From Lachnospiraceae bacterium (lineage in GTDB: Bacteria; Bacillota; Clostridia; Lachnospirales; Lachnospiraceae), in the NCBI GenBank assembly GCA_024695145.1, contig JAILIS010000033.1, positions 1 to 64,000 on the forward strand: a stretch of 64,000 nucleotides of DNA, in the 5' to 3' direction. Each line of letters begins with the position of its first letter. Position 1 is the first letter of the stretch. The position numbers and the translations under genes are program-made. The notes below the pieces were generated by a model that was given only the letters and a program-made list of their open reading frames with translations, made no database searches and had not been told where the DNA came from. Below, piece after piece: positions 18,107 to 27,683 of the stretch.

Positions 18107-19660
18107 GTGCAATTAGCTCTTATTATTATTGGCGGTGTTATACTTCTTGCGGTTGCAGTTCTGGTGGCATATAAGTTCGGATATAATGCCCGCAGCAAAG
18201 CTGACGAGGGAAAGATCGGAAATGCCGAGCAGAAAGCAAGAGAGATCATTGATGATGCTCTCAAGACAGCCGAGACGAAAAAGCGTGAGAGTCTCCTGGA
18301 GATCAAGGAAGAGTCTATAAAGACGAAGAATGAACTTGAGAAGGAGACAAAAGAACGCAGGGCAGAGCTTTCAAGAAACGAAAGAAGACTTCAGCAGAAG
18401 GAAGAGAACGTTGACAAGAAGCTCGAGCAGATCGAACGTCGCGAGCAGTCACTTGCATCCAGAGAAGATTCACTGGCCAAGAAAAAAGAAGAAGTAAACA
18501 AACTGCATGAGCAAAGAGTACGGGAACTTGAACGGATTTCAGGTTTGACCTCTGAACAGGCAAAAGAGTATCTGTTAAAAGTCGTTGAAGAAGAAGTAAA
18601 GCACGAGACCGCTGTCAAGATCAAAGAGATGGACATGCGTGTCAAGGAAGAAGCAGGCAAGAAAGCGAGAGAGTATGTCGTAGGTGCAATACAAAGATGC
18701 GCCGTAGATCATGTCGCAGAGTCGACGATCTATGTTGTACAGTTGCCCAGCGATGAGATGAAAGGCCGTATAATCGGTCGTGAAGGCAGGAATATCCGTA
18801 CCCTCGAGACCATGACCGGAATAGATCTTATCGTTGATGATACTCCCGAAGCAGTCGTACTGTCGGGCTTTGATCCTATCAGGAGAGAAGTTGCAAGGAT
18901 AGCTCTTGAGAAGCTTATCGTTGACGGACGTATACATCCTTCAAGAATTGAAGAGATGGTTGAAAAGGCTGAGAAGGAAGTCGATAACGGCATCCGCGAG
19001 GCCGGAGAGGCAGCGCTTCTTGAAACCGGAGTGCACGGAGTGCACCCCGAACTTATCAAACTGCTCGGACGTATGAAGTTCCGAACCAGTTACGGACAGA
19101 ATGCGCTCAAGCATTCGATCGAGGTTTCGCTCCTTGCGGGTCTTCTCGCACAGGAAGTCGGGGTAGACGTACGTATGGCAAAGCGTGCGGGTCTCCTTCA
19201 TGATATCGGTAAAGCCGTTGATCATGAGATGGAAGGAACGCATATCCAGCTTGGTGTTGAGCTTTGTAAGAAGTACAAAGAGTCAGCGATCGTCATCAAT
19301 TCGGTCGAGTCACATCATGGTGATGTTGAGCCTCAGTCACTGATAGCATGCCTTGTACAGGCAGCAGATGCGATCAGTGCCGCTCGTCCGGGCGCAAGAA
19401 GAGAAACACTTGAGACTTATACTAACAGATTACAACAACTTGAAGATATTACAAACGGCTTCAAAGGAGTCGATAAATCTTTTGCTATTCAGGCAGGAAG
19501 AGAGATCCGCGTAATGGTCGTTCCCGAACAGGTAAACGATTCCGAAATGGTACTGTTGGCGAGGGATATCAGCAAGCAGATAGAAGCAGAGCTGGAATAT
19601 CCCGGTCAGATCAAAGTAAGTGTCATAAGAGAGAGTCGTGTAACCGATTACGCAAAGTAA
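18107..19660 (+). CDS. rny: Ribonuclease Y
   Basis: A 517-residue membrane-anchored endoribonuclease that starts mRNA decay. The N-terminal membrane helix ([23 protein letters not shown]) is followed by a long charged coiled coil (about 30-200), a KH domain ([24 protein letters not shown]) and an HD domain ([14 protein letters not shown] and [14 protein letters not shown]). It starts with GTG at 18107, 6 bases after AAGGAGG. The length matches the family. It is monocistronic between its own promoter and terminator. Confidence 0.97.
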   Translation: MQLALIIIGGVILLAVAVLVAYKFGYNARSKADEGKIGNAEQKAREIIDDALKTAETKKRESLLEIKEESIKTKNELEKETKERRAELSRNERRLQQKEENVDKKLEQIERREQSLASREDSLAKKKEEVNKLHEQRVRELERISGLTSEQAKEYLLKVVEEEVKHETAVKIKEMDMRVKEEAGKKAREYVVGAIQRCAVDHVAESTIYVVQLPSDEMKGRIIGREGRNIRTLETMTGIDLIVDDTPEAVVLSGFDPIRREVARIALEKLIVDGRIHPSRIEEMVEKAEKEVDNGIREAGEAALLETGVHGVHPELIKLLGRMKFRTSYGQNALKHSIEVSLLAGLLAQEVGVDVRMAKRAGLLHDIGKAVDHEMEGTHIQLGVELCKKYKESAIVINSVESHHGDVEPQSLIACLVQAADAISAARPGARRETLETYTNRLQQLEDITNGFKGVDKSFAIQAGREIRVMVVPEQVNDSEMVLLARDISKQIEAELEYPGQIKVSVIRESRVTDYAK

Positions 19661-19672
19661 AGAAACAGATGG

Positions 19673-19698
19673 CTCCGGTCGAAAGACCGGAGTTTTTT
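19673..19698 (+). terminator. rny terminator
   Basis: CTCCGGTC-GAAA-GACCGGAG is a perfect 8-bp stem with a GAAA tetraloop, followed by TTTTTT. Confidence 0.93.
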
Positions 19699-19699
19699 G

Positions 19700-19708
19700 T
19701 GTTATAAT
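19700..19708 (+). promoter_or_regulatory. Extended -10 giving a near-leaderless mRNA
   Basis: TGTTATAAT ends at 19708, 10 bases before the ATG at 19719, so transcription should begin within a few bases of the start codon. No ribosome binding site exists between them. Confidence 0.55.
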
Positions 19709-19718
19709 TACGTTTATT

Positions 19719-20537
19719 ATGAGTAACAGACAAAACCGGATAACAACATATCGTATTGTAAAAACGACGGTCGCTGTCGGGGTGGTGCTTAGCTGCCTTT
19801 CGATCGCGGGCTGCGGTCATAGCGACAGCAGCAAAGCAGAGGCTGATCCTGTCATAGAGGTCATCACTTCGCTACCTGAGCAGACTGAATCTCCGGTGCC
19901 TGAACCTGCCTCTGAACCTGCGCCTGACCCCACGCCTGAACCTGAGCCGGATCCGGCCGAATCCTTCTATGCCGAAGAGATAAGTGATGAGATATTTGCA
20001 AGAATGGAAGGGAAGAGCTTTCCCGAAGAGTGCACAACATCACGTGAAGATCTTCGCTATCTACATCTTCTTTACAGGGATATTGAAGGCAGAGCGCACG
20101 AAGGAGAGATGGTGTGTAATGCTGCCATATCCTCAAAACTGATCGATATTTTCAGAAAGCTTTACGAAGCAGGCTATCCGATAGAACGTATGGTACTGAT
20201 CGATGATTATGATGCGGATGACATGGCCTCCATGAGCGACAACAATACATCATGCTTTAATTTCCGAGTTGTTTCCGGGACCGCCAAGCTCTCAAAACAC
20301 GCGCTCGGTATGGCCGTTGATATCAATCCGCGTTACAATCCTTATGTATACACAAGAGACGGCGAAACACACATAGAACCGGATAACGGCGCTGATTATA
20401 CAGACCGTTCGGCTGACTTCGACTACAAGATCGATACGGATGATCTTGCCTATAAGCTCTTCACCGAGGCCGGCTTCACATGGGGCGGTGCCTGGAAAAA
20501 CACCAAGGATTATCAGCACTTTCAAATATCGGAATGA
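19719..20537 (+). CDS. M15-family D,D-carboxypeptidase-like lipoprotein
   Basis: A 272-residue exported protein. A lipobox, IAGC, lies near residues 28-31, and a Pro/Glu-rich linker (EPAPDPTPEPEPDP) at about 50-85. The peptidase domain (about 110-272) carries SKHALGMAVDINPRYNP (zinc His and Asp) and the C-terminal DYQHFQ, matching the HxxxxxxD...HxH pattern of M15 (VanY/VanX-like) enzymes. It probably trims peptidoglycan stem peptides outside the membrane. The start has no ribosome binding site and appears leaderless. Confidence 0.82.
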   Translation: MSNRQNRITTYRIVKTTVAVGVVLSCLSIAGCGHSDSSKAEADPVIEVITSLPEQTESPVPEPASEPAPDPTPEPEPDPAESFYAEEISDEIFARMEGKSFPEECTTSREDLRYLHLLYRDIEGRAHEGEMVCNAAISSKLIDIFRKLYEAGYPIERMVLIDDYDADDMASMSDNNTSCFNFRVVSGTAKLSKHALGMAVDINPRYNPYVYTRDGETHIEPDNGADYTDRSADFDYKIDTDDLAYKLFTEAGFTWGGAWKNTKDYQHFQISE

Positions 20538-20556
20538 CTGTGTCCGTATATCTGAT

Positions 20557-20586
20557 TTGACTTTTTTAATCCCCATCTGATATAAT
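20557..20586 (+). promoter_or_regulatory. Promoter of thrH and the MBL gene
   Basis: TTGACT (20557-20562), an 18-bp spacer and TGA-TATAAT (-10 at 20581-20586), followed by AAGGAGG at 20611-20617 and the GTG at 20626. Confidence 0.7.
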
Positions 20587-20625
20587 TCACATTATGTAAA
20601 CTAAAGTAGTAAGGAGGATCTTGCT

Positions 20626-21228
20626 GTGAATTTGGTATGCCTTGACTTGGAGGGCGTTCTTGTGCCCGAGATCTGGATCGCATTCTCGCAGGAGAGCGGG
20701 ATCAGCGAGCTGTCCCGTACAACAAGGGATGAGCCGGATTATGATAAGCTGATGAAATACAGGATAGGGATCTTAAAGGAGCACGGACTCGGGCTTCGCC
20801 AGATCCGGGAGACTATCGCCAAGATAGATCCGCTTCCCGGGGCACGTGATTTTCTGGATGAACTTCGCAGCCTGACACAGGTGATCATACTCAGTGACAC
20901 ATTTGAACAGTTTGCAGCTCCGCTCATGAAGAAGCTCGGATGGCCCACACTCATGTGTAATACTCTTGAGGTTGCCGAAAACGGAGAGATAACGGGGTAC
21001 AAAATGCGCTGCGAGCAGTCAAAGCTTACGACGGTCAAGGCGTTACAGTCTGTCGGCTATGACACCATTGCATGCGGCGACAGTTTCAATGACCTTGCCA
21101 TGATCGGCGCCGGCAGGACCGGGTTTTTATTCAGGACTACCGACAGCATAAGGGCGGATCATCCGGAACTTGAAGCTTTCACGGAATACGATGATCTGCT
21201 TGGTGCCATAAAGAAAGCGCTGAAGTGA
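20626..21228 (+). CDS. thrH: ThrH-type phosphoserine phosphatase / homoserine kinase
   Basis: A 200-residue HAD-superfamily enzyme closely resembling Pseudomonas ThrH: CLDLEGVLVPEIWIAF, TRDEPDYDKLMKYRIGILKEHGL, VIILSDTFEQF and ACGDSFNDLAMI are nearly colinear with it. ThrH can dephosphorylate phosphoserine and pass the phosphate to homoserine, linking serine and threonine synthesis. It starts with GTG at 20626, 8 bases after AAGGAGG. It is probably transcribed with the MBL gene 25 bases downstream. Confidence 0.9.
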   Translation: MNLVCLDLEGVLVPEIWIAFSQESGISELSRTTRDEPDYDKLMKYRIGILKEHGLGLRQIRETIAKIDPLPGARDFLDELRSLTQVIILSDTFEQFAAPLMKKLGWPTLMCNTLEVAENGEITGYKMRCEQSKLTTVKALQSVGYDTIACGDSFNDLAMIGAGRTGFLFRTTDSIRADHPELEAFTEYDDLLGAIKKALK

Positions 21229-21253
21229 CAATACTGCCGGAAAAGGATGAAAG

Positions 21254-21886
21254 ATGTCTGTAAACATCGCGGTAAACATACAAAGCAGTATTCGGATACG
21301 CGGTTCGAAGACTTTATATTTTGATCCCTGGCAGATCGACGGTGAGCCTCATGACGGGGACTATGTTTTCATCACACATGAGCACTACGATCATTTTTCG
21401 CCTGAGGATATCATGAAAGCCATCAAATTCGACGGCTATCTTGTGGTACCTTCATCCATGAAGCATCTGACCGGTGAGATAACAACTATCCCCGAAGGTC
21501 ATATAGTCACCGTGCGTCCCGGAGAGAAGAGAGAGATCGCGCGCATGATGGTCGAAGTATATCCGGCCTACAATCAGAACAAGCCTTTTCATATCAAAAG
21601 GAACGGATGGGTCGGATATCTCATCACTATGGACGCCGATAAATACTATATTTCGGGAGATACCGATGCGATCCCCGAGATCAAGGACATCAGATGCGAC
21701 GTGGCATTTCTGCCTATCGGCGGCACATATACGATGGATGCCTCGGTAGCTGCGGGCCTCACCAAAAAGATACATCCCAGGGTCGTCATACCGACACACT
21801 ACGGAAGTATAGTCGGCAGTCCCGTTGACGGAGACTTCTTCCAGGGCCTGCTTCCGCGCGACATCCGATGCGAATTGCTGTTGTAA
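21254..21886 (+). CDS. UlaG-like metallo-beta-lactamase-fold hydrolase
   Basis: A 210-residue cytoplasmic protein. The metal motif THEHYDHF (HxHxDH) lies near residues 36-43; YISGDTDAIPEI supplies a metal Asp, and IPTHYGS the last His. The short, compact form matches the UlaG-like MBL group that acts on small-molecule or phosphodiester substrates. The substrate is unknown. It follows thrH closely. Confidence 0.82.
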   Translation: MSVNIAVNIQSSIRIRGSKTLYFDPWQIDGEPHDGDYVFITHEHYDHFSPEDIMKAIKFDGYLVVPSSMKHLTGEITTIPEGHIVTVRPGEKREIARMMVEVYPAYNQNKPFHIKRNGWVGYLITMDADKYYISGDTDAIPEIKDIRCDVAFLPIGGTYTMDASVAAGLTKKIHPRVVIPTHYGSIVGSPVDGDFFQGLLPRDIRCELLL

Positions 21887-21929
21887 GGAATATTTTTGAT
21901 AATAGTGTTATAAGGAGATAATAAAAACA

Positions 21930-24890
21930 ATGAAGAGATTACGTACAATGCCGGCTTTATTGATCTTTGCCCTGACGGTACTTTACATGAGTGCGGTTAC
22001 CGTTATGGCCAAGGAAAGTAAAGAAGGCGATACGGAGAAGTTCCGGAATCTTATGAAAGAGAATGATATGTATGTTCAGAGCGGTCTTTTCCGGGAATTT
22101 GACACGGTAAAGCTTGCGTCGGAAGGGAAGCTTCTGAGCTGTTTCGGAAACAATGCCGGATCGGCTTATCTGGTATTTAATCTTCCGGCGGCTCCCGAGC
22201 AGGACACATCGCTCGGTTCTAAAGAATACGGATGGCCGGATGAGACGGCGACGGCCTATGATGATCCCAAAGTGGAGAATGCACCTGCAAATCCGTACTT
22301 TGCTCCGGGAGGATGGGAATATAAGCTGCGGCAGGACGAGGCTGTTGTTCTGACAACCGAACTGCCCGGAGAGTGTAAGTATTACTCATTCATCAATTAC
22401 TTAATGTTTACCGAGGATAAGCCGGGCAAGGATTACAGCAATACTCCAGGTATGTTTTCCGTGGGAAATGAGGAGACCGGCATATACCATCCGATCTTCG
22501 GTTCCATAGGCAATTCCGTGAACATGACAAACATAAAACACAGCGGTGACAGTGCATTCGGTACACAGGCTGTCATCGTTATCGGTGCCAACCGTACAGT
22601 CAACGATCAGGTTGTAAGCGATCTTGAGGCTGCAGGTTACGGCAAAGACATGATAAACGTCATGCCGATACCGGTTGACACGTATAAAATGGGGCTCGAA
22701 AAAGGAGCCGATACATTCTCGTTCCTGCAAAGAGTGTCCCAGCCGGTAGATGAGGGTGCATACGAGGATTACCTTAAACACATATCCGAGCGTTCCGCAG
22801 TTTTCAGGGTGACTCCCAAAAAGGAGGCTGAAAGATCACCTTACAGGAACGAAAAAGTCATCCCTCGCGGAACCGGTGAACACGAATCGGCAGAACTTGA
22901 GGATGCCGAACAGAATCTCGACAGCATCCGGAAAGCCCTGATCGAACAGTATGGTGACGAGTATGATTACGAAGAGCCGTCATGTGAGATAGCCGTTCCG
23001 GAAGGACTTACCGCATATTTTACTGATTTTAACGCAAAAGGTGACAACAGAGACGCCATGTATCTGATGACACCTGAGTTTAAGCTCAATTCGGACGAGG
23101 ACTTTATCGTAACCTACGGTGTTAACCATACCGCTGCCGGAAAGGGAATATATTCGAATGCAGTTCTGTATGCGAAACCTATGCTGAACGGAGTTACAAG
23201 CATATATGATTCCATGTATGAGGGAACTGCCGGGGAGTATCTGCCGGGTGACTGTAAGGATGCAGACAAGTATTACGTATACAAGATGGCCCGCGAAAAG
23301 ATGGATGACAATACCGCGATAATCCCGTATTCGACAGGAAACGAGCAGGGAAAATACTACGGCGTTGATAACGATAATCCGGTTCTTGTGGCTTTCAGGT
23401 CATATCTCGAAGATACCGGAGCGGGAGCGTCATACTATGAGGTCGTGTATGACCGTGTTATTGTATTTCACAAGAAACCGGGCAGCGGAGCATCAAAGAC
23501 CGGATATACCGATCATTCCGATAAGCTTCGATCATCATTGGAAAAATCAGACCTGACGGTTCAGGAAGGAAAACTCTATCCGTTTGATACATTAAAGCTT
23601 GCTTCCGAAGGAAAACTCATGACGTGTTTCGGAAACAACGCAGGTTCCGATTATCTGATACTCGATCTTCCCGATGCGCCTGACCAAAAAGTGCCCAATC
23701 CGTTCTTTTCGCCTGAAGGAATGCATTTCAAGCTGCGCCAGGATGAAGCGGTGGTAGTTGTGACAAAACTTCCGGATCCGTGCAAATACTGGTCCTTTAT
23801 AAACTATCAAATGTTCTCGGCGCAGAAAGAGGGAAAGGACTATTCCAAAGAGAAAGGGTTCTTCGGCATAGGAGATGATAAGTCCGGACTGTATCATACT
23901 ATCTTCGCGTCCATCGGGGCACCGGTCGATATGCTAAATGCCCGTCATGACGGGGACAGTGCATTCGGATCGACCGCAGTCATCGTGATGTGCGCCAATA
24001 AGGATGTCAAGGAGCAGGTCATAAAGTGTCTCGGAGAGGCGGGATATCCCGAGAGTATGGTCAATGTTATGGAGATCCCTTCGAATATATATAAGATGGG
24101 TCTTGAGAAAGGCAAAGATACTTTCAGTCTTTTCGGGCGCATTTCACAGCCTGAGGACAGAGATGCCTATGATAAATACATTGATACACTTTCACAGAAT
24201 TCATTCGTTTTCCGCGTCACTCCCAATAAAGAGGTAAAGGAGAATACTTTCCCCGTTATGGATCTGACTCCGCGCGGAAGCGGTGTACATGAAGCCGGAC
24301 AGGTTACGGACTGTACAAACAGTCTTGATGAGATCCGAAGGCAGATAATAGACAGGTATTCTGATGAATACGATTATGAAGAGCTTACTACCGAGATCGG
24401 TATCATAGACGGACTTACCGCCTATACAAACGATGTCAATGCAAACGGTGACGTTCATGATGCGGCGTATCTGCTCACACCTGATTTTAAACTGAAGAGC
24501 GATGATGACTTTGTCGTAGTTTACGGTGTCAACCACAAGACGACGGGAAAGGCGCATTATTTCAATGCCGTGCTCCACGCCAAACCCATGTTGAACGGAG
24601 TGTGCACGGTATTTGATTCGATGCTATCGAACAGTGCCGATGAGTTCCTTCCGGAAAAATCAGCCGGCAGCGATGAATTCTATGCGTATAAGATGGCAAG
24701 AAGCGAGCTCGATGATAAAACGGCTGTCATCCCGTATTCAACGGGAAATGAGCAGGGTAAGTTCTACGGGGTGGACAATGACAATCCGGTATTTGTGCTG
24801 TTCAGGATTTATCTTGATCAGACGGGTGTCGGTGCATCATACTATGAACTCGTAAATGACAGGGCTATAGTATTCCACAAAAAGAAATGA
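21930..24890 (+). CDS. Large secreted protein of two homologous halves
   Basis: A 986-residue protein with a signal peptide (PALLIFALTVLYMSAVTVMA, residues about 8-27). Residues about 44-525 and 535-986 are homologous halves: FDTVKLASEGKLLSCFGNNAG against FDTLKLASEGKLMTCFGNNAG, and later NEQGKYYGVDNDNPV against NEQGKFYGVDNDNPV. The first half has an extra stretch near residues 93-115. Two Cys per half (SCFG/TCFG and ECKYYSF/PCKYWSF) may form disulfides. No catalytic motif, sorting signal or known domain is recognised. It is probably an extracellular protein that arose by internal duplication. Its terminator sits inside the convergent hemolysin III gene. Confidence 0.8.
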   Translation: MKRLRTMPALLIFALTVLYMSAVTVMAKESKEGDTEKFRNLMKENDMYVQSGLFREFDTVKLASEGKLLSCFGNNAGSAYLVFNLPAAPEQDTSLGSKEYGWPDETATAYDDPKVENAPANPYFAPGGWEYKLRQDEAVVLTTELPGECKYYSFINYLMFTEDKPGKDYSNTPGMFSVGNEETGIYHPIFGSIGNSVNMTNIKHSGDSAFGTQAVIVIGANRTVNDQVVSDLEAAGYGKDMINVMPIPVDTYKMGLEKGADTFSFLQRVSQPVDEGAYEDYLKHISERSAVFRVTPKKEAERSPYRNEKVIPRGTGEHESAELEDAEQNLDSIRKALIEQYGDEYDYEEPSCEIAVPEGLTAYFTDFNAKGDNRDAMYLMTPEFKLNSDEDFIVTYGVNHTAAGKGIYSNAVLYAKPMLNGVTSIYDSMYEGTAGEYLPGDCKDADKYYVYKMAREKMDDNTAIIPYSTGNEQGKYYGVDNDNPVLVAFRSYLEDTGAGASYYEVVYDRVIVFHKKPGSGASKTGYTDHSDKLRSSLEKSDLTVQEGKLYPFDTLKLASEGKLMTCFGNNAGSDYLILDLPDAPDQKVPNPFFSPEGMHFKLRQDEAVVVVTKLPDPCKYWSFINYQMFSAQKEGKDYSKEKGFFGIGDDKSGLYHTIFASIGAPVDMLNARHDGDSAFGSTAVIVMCANKDVKEQVIKCLGEAGYPESMVNVMEIPSNIYKMGLEKGKDTFSLFGRISQPEDRDAYDKYIDTLSQNSFVFRVTPNKEVKENTFPVMDLTPRGSGVHEAGQVTDCTNSLDEIRRQIIDRYSDEYDYEELTTEIGIIDGLTAYTNDVNANGDVHDAAYLLTPDFKLKSDDDFVVVYGVNHKTTGKAHYFNAVLHAKPMLNGVCTVFDSMLSNSADEFLPEKSAGSDEFYAYKMARSELDDKTAVIPYSTGNEQGKFYGVDNDNPVFVLFRIYLDQTGVGASYYELVNDRAIVFHKKK

Positions 24891-25598
24891 TCAAAGGATA
24901 TACAGATAGATAGCGAAAAACTGCAGGATAGAGCCTGCAAGGACGAAAAGATGGAAAACGGAATGTATATACCGTTTTCCGTTTTTTTTGCCCAGTGAGT
25001 ACAAAACGGCACCGATGGTATATGAGACCCCGCCGCCGAGTATCCATATGACAGGCGCCCAGCCGATAGCTTCGACAGTTGGCTTTGCCGCGATCACGAT
25101 GCACCAGCCGATCGCGATATAACATATCATCGACAAACGCCGGTATTTATTATGATCGATAGCCGTAAATACCGCAGCGGCTATTGACATTCCCCACACT
25201 ATACCGAAGATGGTCCATGCCCAGCCCGGATGTATTTTCCGAACTCCGGCAAGTACTATGACCGTATACGTGCCGCCGATGAGATAGTATATCGTACAGT
25301 GGTCTATGACCTGCATGACTTTCTTACCCATGTTTTTGTGAAGGCCGTGATAAACGCTGCTCATGGTGTACAGGATTATCAGAGAGGAGCCGTATATCGA
25401 TGATGTGACAACACCCCAGGTATCACCTTTGAGGGCGGATTTTACAACGCACAGTACCAAAGCGGCGATACCGAGTGCTCCGCCGACGATGTGACTGACC
25501 ATATTAAAAATCTCTTCGCCCTTGGTGTAATCGGGAAGTACCCTGTCACGAAGTTTTGTTCTCGGCTGTCTGAGATTTGATAAGGCTTTTGAACTCAT
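24891..25598 (-). CDS. Hemolysin III / PAQR-family membrane protein
   Basis: A 235-residue protein with seven predicted membrane segments. Hallmarks are MVSHIVGGALGIA, MSSVYHGL, VIDHCTIYYLIGGTYTV and the C-terminal YIHSVFHLFVLAGS; the Ser/Asp/His residues form the PAQR zinc site. The name is historical: members are seven-transmembrane proteins possibly with hydrolase activity, and true haemolysis is rarely shown. It ends base-to-base against the upstream plus-strand gene, the two stops forming TGATCA. AAGGAGG precedes the ATG. Confidence 0.88.
   Translation of the reverse strand: MSSKALSNLRQPRTKLRDRVLPDYTKGEEIFNMVSHIVGGALGIAALVLCVVKSALKGDTWGVVTSSIYGSSLIILYTMSSVYHGLHKNMGKKVMQVIDHCTIYYLIGGTYTVIVLAGVRKIHPGWAWTIFGIVWGMSIAAAVFTAIDHNKYRRLSMICYIAIGWCIVIAAKPTVEAIGWAPVIWILGGGVSYTIGAVLYSLGKKNGKRYIHSVFHLFVLAGSILQFFAIYLYIL
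24953..24989 (+). terminator. Terminator of the 986-residue gene, inside antisense hlyIII
   Basis: GGAAAACGG / CCGTTTTCC (24953-24961 and 24972-24980) forms a perfect 9-bp stem, followed by G and eight T. It lies wholly within the minus-strand hemolysin III coding region (its GKKNGKR codons). Confidence 0.85.
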
Positions 25599-25649
25599 GT
25601 CTGCGGGCTCCTCCTTACAACAAAAATAATAACATGAATCGCATCATCT

Positions 25650-25678
25650 AATATAACACATTAGATAGCCTGCGACAA
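25650..25678 (-). promoter_or_regulatory. Promoter of the hemolysin III gene
   Basis: On the minus strand TTGTCG (25678-25673), a 17-bp spacer and TATATT (25655-25650) lie about 50 bases before the start. Confidence 0.5.
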
Positions 25679-25719
25679 CATCATATTGCGATCTGCACGT
25701 AATAAAGAGTACAGAGTGG

Positions 25720-25748
25720 TTGTGAAATGGCGGGACATACTATATAAT
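25720..25748 (+). promoter_or_regulatory. Promoter of the aminotransferase-Nudix pair
   Basis: TTGTGA (25720-25725), a 17-bp spacer and TATAAT (25743-25748). Confidence 0.7.
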
Positions 25749-25804
25749 TGTGGGGATATTGAGTCTTGCATGTTCCAAAAGATACCAAAAGGGGGATATG
25801 ACCT

Positions 25805-27097
25805 ATGAAACCTTACAGCGAACTTACCAGAAGCGAACTGATCGAGCTTGAGCAGAGACTGTTTCTGCAGTATGAAGATATGAAAGCAAGGGGGCTGAAG
25901 CTTAACATGGCCAGAGGACTCCCTTCCGCCGAGCAGCTCGATATGGAAGCCGACTTTTTCGGAATGTTGTATCCCGATTCCACGTTTATATCCGAGGAGG
26001 GAAAGGACTGCCGTAACTACGGAGAGCTTACGGGAATACATGAAGCGAGAAGACTCATGGGCCAGATGATGGAGATCGGTTCGGAGAATGTGATAGTATT
26101 CGGCAACTCCAGTCTCAACGTCATGTACGATACCGTTGCAAGATCGATGATACTCGGCGTGTGCGGCTCAACTCCCTGGTGCCGGCTGGACAAGCTCAAA
26201 TTCCTGTGCCCCGTTCCCGGCTATGACAGACACTTTGCCATCACCGAGCAGTTCGGGATAGAGATGATCAACATCCCGATGACTGATGAAGGCCCGGATA
26301 TGGATCTGGTTGAGAAGTATGTTAACAACGATCCCGCCGTCAAGGGGATATGGTGTGTACCAAAGTATTCGAACCCCGGCGGCATCACATACTCGGACGA
26401 GACAGTACGCAGATTTGCGGCCTTAAAGCCTGCAGCGGAAGATTTCCGTATATTCTGGGATAATGCTTATTGTATTCATCACCTGTATGATGACAAACAG
26501 GACAAGCTCATTGAGATCCTAGATGCCTGCGAAAAGGCGGGGAATCCCGATATGGTCTACAAGTTCTGCTCGACATCCAAAGTCACGTTCCCCGGAAGCG
26601 GACTGGCAGCTCTCGGTGCGAGCAAGAGAAACCTTGACTACATAAAAAGCGTGATATCAATACAGACTATCGGACACGACAAGCTCAACCAGCTTAGGCA
26701 TGTGCGCTATTTCAAGGATATAAACGGCATGAGAGAGCATATGAAGAAACATGCCGCGATACTGCGTCCGAAGTTTGAACTCGTACAGAAAAAGCTTAAT
26801 GACGAGCTTGGCGGACTCGGAATCGGCACATGGTCGAATCCCGTCGGCGGATATTTTGTATCGTTTAATACGTTGACAGGCTGTGCACAGACAGTTGTCA
26901 GCCTTTGCAAGGATGCCGGAGTGACCATGACGGGAGCCGGCGCCACATATCCGTACAAGAAGGATCCGAATGATTCCAACATCAGGATCGCGCCGACGTT
27001 CCCGCCGATCGCGGAACTTGAAAAGGCACTCGATGTCTTTGTTCTGTGCGTAAAGCTTGTGAGCGTGAAGAAACTGCTTGAAGAGGTCAGCGGGTAA
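25805..27097 (+). CDS. Class Ic aspartate aminotransferase (MocR-aminotransferase type)
   Basis: A 430-residue PLP-dependent fold-type I aminotransferase. YGELTGIHEARRLM, FGNSSLNVMYDTVA, CPVPGYDRHFAI, VPKYSNPGG, FWDNAYCIHHL and the PLP-lysine motif CSTSKVTFPGSG (near residues 258-269) match the subgroup represented by Corynebacterium AspT, which converts aspartate and 2-oxoglutarate to oxaloacetate and glutamate. This assignment is recalled from the family; other amino-acid donors are possible. The Nudix gene follows after 24 bases. Confidence 0.82.
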   Translation: MKPYSELTRSELIELEQRLFLQYEDMKARGLKLNMARGLPSAEQLDMEADFFGMLYPDSTFISEEGKDCRNYGELTGIHEARRLMGQMMEIGSENVIVFGNSSLNVMYDTVARSMILGVCGSTPWCRLDKLKFLCPVPGYDRHFAITEQFGIEMINIPMTDEGPDMDLVEKYVNNDPAVKGIWCVPKYSNPGGITYSDETVRRFAALKPAAEDFRIFWDNAYCIHHLYDDKQDKLIEILDACEKAGNPDMVYKFCSTSKVTFPGSGLAALGASKRNLDYIKSVISIQTIGHDKLNQLRHVRYFKDINGMREHMKKHAAILRPKFELVQKKLNDELGGLGIGTWSNPVGGYFVSFNTLTGCAQTVVSLCKDAGVTMTGAGATYPYKKDPNDSNIRIAPTFPPIAELEKALDVFVLCVKLVSVKKLLEEVSG

Positions 27098-27121
27098 AAT
27101 CCCGGGATAACGGAGACAGAT

Positions 27122-27682
27122 ATGGAACAAAGACCCGAGCGTATCGGACGTACGCTTATACATAACGGCGCGATCGTGGACATATATCAGGATCGCATGA
27201 GGCTTCCGGACGGAAGCGAGGAAAACTTTGATTTCATCAAGCATAAGGGAGCTGCCGCGGTCATCCCTGTGATGGATGACGGCAGGATAATCATGGTCAG
27301 GCAGTATCGTAACGCGATAGATTCGTATACGCTTGAGATTCCCGCGGGCGGGCTTGACGGTGCAGACGAGCCTACCAGAACCGCAGCCCACCGGGAGCTT
27401 GAAGAGGAGACCGGATATTATGCGAAGATCGAAGATGTGGAATTTCTTCTGTCTCTGTATACAACGGTGGCTTTTTGCAACGAGAAGATTGACATCTATG
27501 TTGCGCACAACCTCACCAAGACACACCAGCATCTTGATGACGATGAGTTCATAGATGTCGAGGCATTTACGGTCGATGAGCTTACCGACATGATCATGCA
27601 GGGCAGGATCGTTGATGCGAAGACGATAGCGGCACTGTCCACATATGCACTCAGCAAATATTATGTAAAAAAATTATTGTAA
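27122..27682 (+). CDS. Nudix hydrolase, ADP-ribose pyrophosphatase type
   Basis: A 186-residue protein with the full Nudix box: GLDGAD-E, then REL, EE and GY at about residues 81-103 (GX5EX7REUXEEXGU). RQYRNAIDSYTLEIPAGG just before it is typical of NudF-like ADP-ribose pyrophosphatases, which recycle ADP-ribose to AMP and ribose-5-phosphate. It is probably co-transcribed with the aminotransferase. Confidence 0.88.
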   Translation: MEQRPERIGRTLIHNGAIVDIYQDRMRLPDGSEENFDFIKHKGAAAVIPVMDDGRIIMVRQYRNAIDSYTLEIPAGGLDGADEPTRTAAHRELEEETGYYAKIEDVEFLLSLYTTVAFCNEKIDIYVAHNLTKTHQHLDDDEFIDVEAFTVDELTDMIMQGRIVDAKTIAALSTYALSKYYVKKLL

Positions 27683-27683
27683 A

